64,000 nt of DNA, from the NCBI GenBank assembly GCA_036652335.1, contig JAVVWB010000005.1:55684-119683 (forward strand), given 5' to 3'. The notes beneath the pieces were generated by a model. That model saw only the letters and a program-made list of their open reading frames with translations, was not told the origin of the DNA and did no database searches. This stretch comes from JAVVWB01 sp036652335 (lineage in GTDB: Bacteria > Synergistota > Synergistia > Synergistales > Synergistaceae). The position numbers and the translations under genes were made by a program. Positions 61,437 to 64,000 of the stretch are shown here, in pieces. Position 1 is the stretch's first letter, and each line of letters starts with the position of its first letter.

Positions 61437-63709
61437 GAAATATTATACTTTTTGAGCAAGTCCTGATACTTTTTTTCCATAAGGTCTTGCTCATTTTTTT
61501 TGCCTTTATAAGAATTATCCTCATTTTTGGGACTTGGAATATTGCTGTCATTCTTTATATTATGATTCTTCATTGGGGTTGAAACATTGGCTTCCACCAA
61601 TGTTGTAGGTGTAGTTGGTGTAGAAACAGTTGATGGGGAGTCTTTGTCAATTGGGGCTAATAGTAGCTGTGGTGCATTGCTATCAGATCTTGCAACAGAA
61701 ATGTCTCCTCCATGAAGAGGACATGACGATGCTGGAGCGTGTCCGGACGGCAATAAAATTGTTGTAGCAGGACATGAACCAGTGGCAATGAAACCTGTTT
61801 TTTTACATACAGAAACTGATTCCACGTTTGCATCAGATGGAAGTGGAAAGCTAGTAGGTAGCTTTAATTTCTTTGTTGCAAAGAGAACAAAATCTTTCCA
61901 AATTGGCAACGCAGCGACTGCACCAGTTTGTTTTCCACCTAAAGGTTTGTGATTATCATTCCCGACGTAAACAACTACAACAAGTCCTGGAACTCCTCCA
62001 ATAAACCAAGCATCAGTCCATTCGTTTGTTGTTCCTGTTTTGCCAAATGTTTCATATCCTTCAATATTTGCTCTAGTTCCTGTCCCCCATGAAGTGACTT
62101 GTTGTAAGAGAGAGCGTGTGGCAATCGAAGTAGTTACGGAAATTGCTTCTGTTAATTTTGGCCCATTTTGCTCAAGCGACTTTCCATCTTTTGATTTAAT
62201 TTCTTTTATTCCGTAAGGTTCTACTTTAAACCCATTATTGGCAAATGAAGAAAATGCTACCGACATCTCAAGTGGTGTAACACTTGCAGTCCCAAGTGCA
62301 ATAGAGAGATCGTTGGGAAGATATTCTGTAGTGATCCCTATCCTTCTTGAAAAATCTATAATGTTATTTACTCCTGTAATTTGGGCTATACGTACAGCAG
62401 TTGTGTTAATTGATTTTGCAATTGCTTCCATAACTGTTACTTCTCCAGAAAATTTCTCTGAATAGTTATGTGGTTCCCACCCGTTTGGAAACAATAAATT
62501 TGTATCCATTAAATGGTCAACTGCACGATATCCATTTTCAATGGCGCTTGCGTAAACAATGGGTTTAAATGCTGAGCCTGGTTGTCTATACGCTTGGGTT
62601 GCCCTATTGAACTTACTTTTATCAAAATCTCTACCACCGACCAATGCAAGTATTTCTCCTGTGTTTGGATCCAAAGCTACAAGAGCACCCTCATGATTCA
62701 TTGATGAAATAAGATCCTCAGCTTTTTTTTGTAATTCAGCATCAATAGTTGTGTATACATGTAAGCCACCACGATAAACTGCTTCTGTGCCATAGTTGGG
62801 CAATAGATATTTAAAAAGTATATGTGATACAAAATATGAGCCTTCATTTATTAACAAAGCATTTTTTGACGGATTCCTTTTAGAATAATTTAAAACTTCA
62901 TTTACTGAACTATTGTAATCAGAATTAGATATCCAATCCAAATCGAGCATACGACGAAGTACGTATTCACGTCTAGAGTTGCACGATTCCTTATTTCTAT
63001 AAGGAGAATATTTTTCTGGTGCTGCAACTAATCCTGCTAATACAGCTGACTCAGTTATCGACAAATCACTTGGCAATTTATTATAGTAAAGCTTTGCTGC
63101 AGCTTTTACTCCATATGCTCCGTGCCCCATATAAATAGTATTTAGATACATTTCAAGAATTTGATTTTTTGTGTAGATTTTTTCTAATCTTAAAGAAAGA
63201 ATAGCTTCTTTTGCTTTTCTAACAATAGTTTTTTCCTTAGTTAGGAATAGATTTCTACTTAGCTGTTGCGTTATTGTACTTCCACCTTGTTTCGCTCCAA
63301 GATGAAAAACATCAACAATTCCTGCTCTCAAAATTGCAAGTGGTCTAACACCCGAATGACTATAAAATTTATCGTCTTCAGCAGCTAAAATCGCTTTAAT
63401 CATATTTGGAGAAACAGACTCAATTTTGACCCAAGATCTATTTTCTTGAAATAACTTTGTAAGGACATTATCATTCCTATCATAAATTACAGTAGCCAAA
63501 CTGGGTTCATGTGACAAGATCTCTTCTGTAGATGGTAGGGTTGATGCAATTGATTTAATAAATATAAGGAAAAAGATTGCAAAAACAGAAGAAAAAATCA
63601 AAAAAGACATCATAAAAGTCTTTATTATAGAATTTTTTCTATTTGAATCTTCTGGGTGAATTGAAAAAGCTTTATCTCTATCTTCAACTTGTTTCTTATA
63701 TAGACTCAT
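61433..63709 (-). CDS. Bifunctional penicillin-binding protein 1A (class A PBP)
   Basis: A 758-residue membrane enzyme making and cross-linking glycan strands. A basic start precedes a single membrane helix (residues 28-52). The glycosyltransferase domain has AAEDDKFYSHSGV (catalytic Glu) and QGGSTITQQLSRNLFL. The transpeptidase has SAFK (S379, K382), the KSINT motif, and KTG (K557, in GKTGTTNEW). A Ser/Thr/Pro-rich tail of about 90 residues follows and is typical of secreted linker regions. GGAGGTC precedes the ATG. It is convergent with dgt and divergent from the rRNA operon. Confidence 0.94.
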   Translation of the reverse strand: MSLYKKQVEDRDKAFSIHPEDSNRKNSIIKTFMMSFLIFSSVFAIFFLIFIKSIASTLPSTEEILSHEPSLATVIYDRNDNVLTKLFQENRSWVKIESVSPNMIKAILAAEDDKFYSHSGVRPLAILRAGIVDVFHLGAKQGGSTITQQLSRNLFLTKEKTIVRKAKEAILSLRLEKIYTKNQILEMYLNTIYMGHGAYGVKAAAKLYYNKLPSDLSITESAVLAGLVAAPEKYSPYRNKESCNSRREYVLRRMLDLDWISNSDYNSSVNEVLNYSKRNPSKNALLINEGSYFVSHILFKYLLPNYGTEAVYRGGLHVYTTIDAELQKKAEDLISSMNHEGALVALDPNTGEILALVGGRDFDKSKFNRATQAYRQPGSAFKPIVYASAIENGYRAVDHLMDTNLLFPNGWEPHNYSEKFSGEVTVMEAIAKSINTTAVRIAQITGVNNIIDFSRRIGITTEYLPNDLSIALGTASVTPLEMSVAFSSFANNGFKVEPYGIKEIKSKDGKSLEQNGPKLTEAISVTTSIATRSLLQQVTSWGTGTRANIEGYETFGKTGTTNEWTDAWFIGGVPGLVVVVYVGNDNHKPLGGKQTGAVAALPIWKDFVLFATKKLKLPTSFPLPSDANVESVSVCKKTGFIATGSCPATTILLPSGHAPASSCPLHGGDISVARSDSNAPQLLLAPIDKDSPSTVSTPTTPTTLVEANVSTPMKNHNIKNDSNIPSPKNEDNSYKGKKNEQDLMEKKYQDLLKKYNIS

Positions 63710-63758
63710 AAAATGACCTCCAAAATTTTATATTAAAACGAATAAAAGCATTCCTTAT

Positions 63759-63767
63759 ATTCTACCA
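63759..63767 (-). promoter_or_regulatory. Candidate extended -10 promoter for the PBP gene
   Basis: On the minus strand TGG precedes TAGAAT, an extended -10, about 50 bases before the ATG. A -35 box is not clear. Confidence 0.4.
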
Positions 63768-63832
63768 TTTAGGATTAAAATAGTGAATAAAAATAAATTT
63801 TTAAAATTTATAAAAAAACTTTAAAAAAGGGG

Positions 63833-63861
63833 TTGCGTTTTTCTTAAAGCTGTAGTATCAT
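63833..63861 (+). promoter_or_regulatory. rRNA operon promoter
   Basis: TTGCGT (63833-63838) and TATCAT (63856-63861) with a 17-base spacer, followed by TACCCCTT. The 16S begins about 100 bases later. The leader holds an inverted repeat, GTTCAT (63892-63897) with ATGAAC (63908-63913). The remaining gap from 63710 to 63832 is A+T-rich with no gene. Confidence 0.6.
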
Positions 63862-63963
63862 ACCCCTTGTCGCCGATGAGGGATACATTATGTTCATCAA
63901 ACGACGTATGAACCATGCCAATAGAATACAGTATACAAGAAAATTGCGAATGAGATCCAGAAT

Positions 63964-64000
63964 CAAACGGAGAGTTTGATCCTGGCTCAGGACGAACGCT
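63964..64000 (+). rRNA. 16S ribosomal RNA, 5' end (truncated by window edge)
   Basis: The conserved start AGAGTTTGATCCTGGCTCAG, which is the universal 27F site (E. coli positions 8-27), is at 63971-63990, and GACGAACGCT follows. The mature 5' end is set by comparison with E. coli at about 63964. Only 37 bases are visible. Confidence 0.95.

Noticed and set aside
1..64000. CRISPR arrays, insertion sequences, prophage, integrase
   Set aside because: No short direct-repeat array, transposase or phage gene was seen; all larger frames are explained by the listed genes or by their antisense shadows.

Overview
The window is an A+T-rich (roughly one third G+C by eye), gene-dense bacterial chromosome segment with about 52 protein genes, three tRNAs and the first bases of a 16S rRNA gene. 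Nearly everything is core housekeeping; there is no sign of prophage, insertion sequences or CRISPR. The gene content (pyruvate phosphate dikinase, ThyX, two-subunit GlyRS, nusA-ylxR-L7Ae-infB cluster, cdaA-cdaR-glmM, DUF1385-prfA-prmC) suggests a low-GC anaerobe of the Synergistota or of a deep Clostridia-like lineage. I lean to Synergistota because GlnRS occurs with a parvulin-like export-side chaperone and no sporulation genes, but this is inference. Non-ATG starts are common: about ten TTG and five GTG, most with a good Shine-Dalgarno sequence.

Layout. 1-10505 (+): tail of uvrA, rlmB, then a strong promoter and a perfect palindrome ahead of the translation/ribosome-maturation operon rimP-nusA-ylxR-L7Ae-infB-rbfA-nrnA-truB-ribF, then a membrane-anchored parvulin-like protein. 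10568-10831: a tRNA-Ser/tRNA-Arg unit with promoter and terminator. 11016-15346: a dicarboxylate/glutamate symporter (-), divergent from three membrane genes (+) that look like a stripped complex I/hydrogenase membrane arm with no catalytic subunits. 15384-20900: glnS, a metallo-beta-lactamase-fold protein, a GntP-type permease and, convergent, gltX. 21058-34335: polA, rpmE, thyX, DUF1385, prfA, prmC, an M48 protease, dnaX, dnaE and a TRAP (mtrB) gene. 34456-39734: nfo, then the c-di-AMP and cell-wall precursor set cdaA-cdaR-glmM-galU. 39770-41297 (-): a Fur/PerR regulator followed by an unknown exported protein. 41439-57660: tRNA-Gln, glmU, prs, rplY, pth, mfd, mazG, a NifU-like protein, phoH, pgpH, ybeY, era, recO, glyQ and glyS. 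57703-63709: ppdK, dgt, and convergent pbp1A. 63833-64000: rRNA promoter and start of 16S rRNA.

How the genes work together. The first block couples transcription elongation (NusA) with initiation (IF2) and 30S maturation (RimP, RbfA; later Era and YbeY). CdaA makes c-di-AMP and PgpH, 14 kb away, should degrade it; NrnA can clear pApA and short RNAs. GlmM, GlmU, GalU and PBP1A form a wall-precursor thread. GlnRS, GluRS and tRNA-Gln together indicate direct Gln-tRNA charging. The items most worth a second look are the orphan complex I-like module (12445-15346), the TRAP homologue with the palindrome beside it (34093-34424), the palindromic leader of the rimP operon, and the unknown exported protein under a PerR-like gene.
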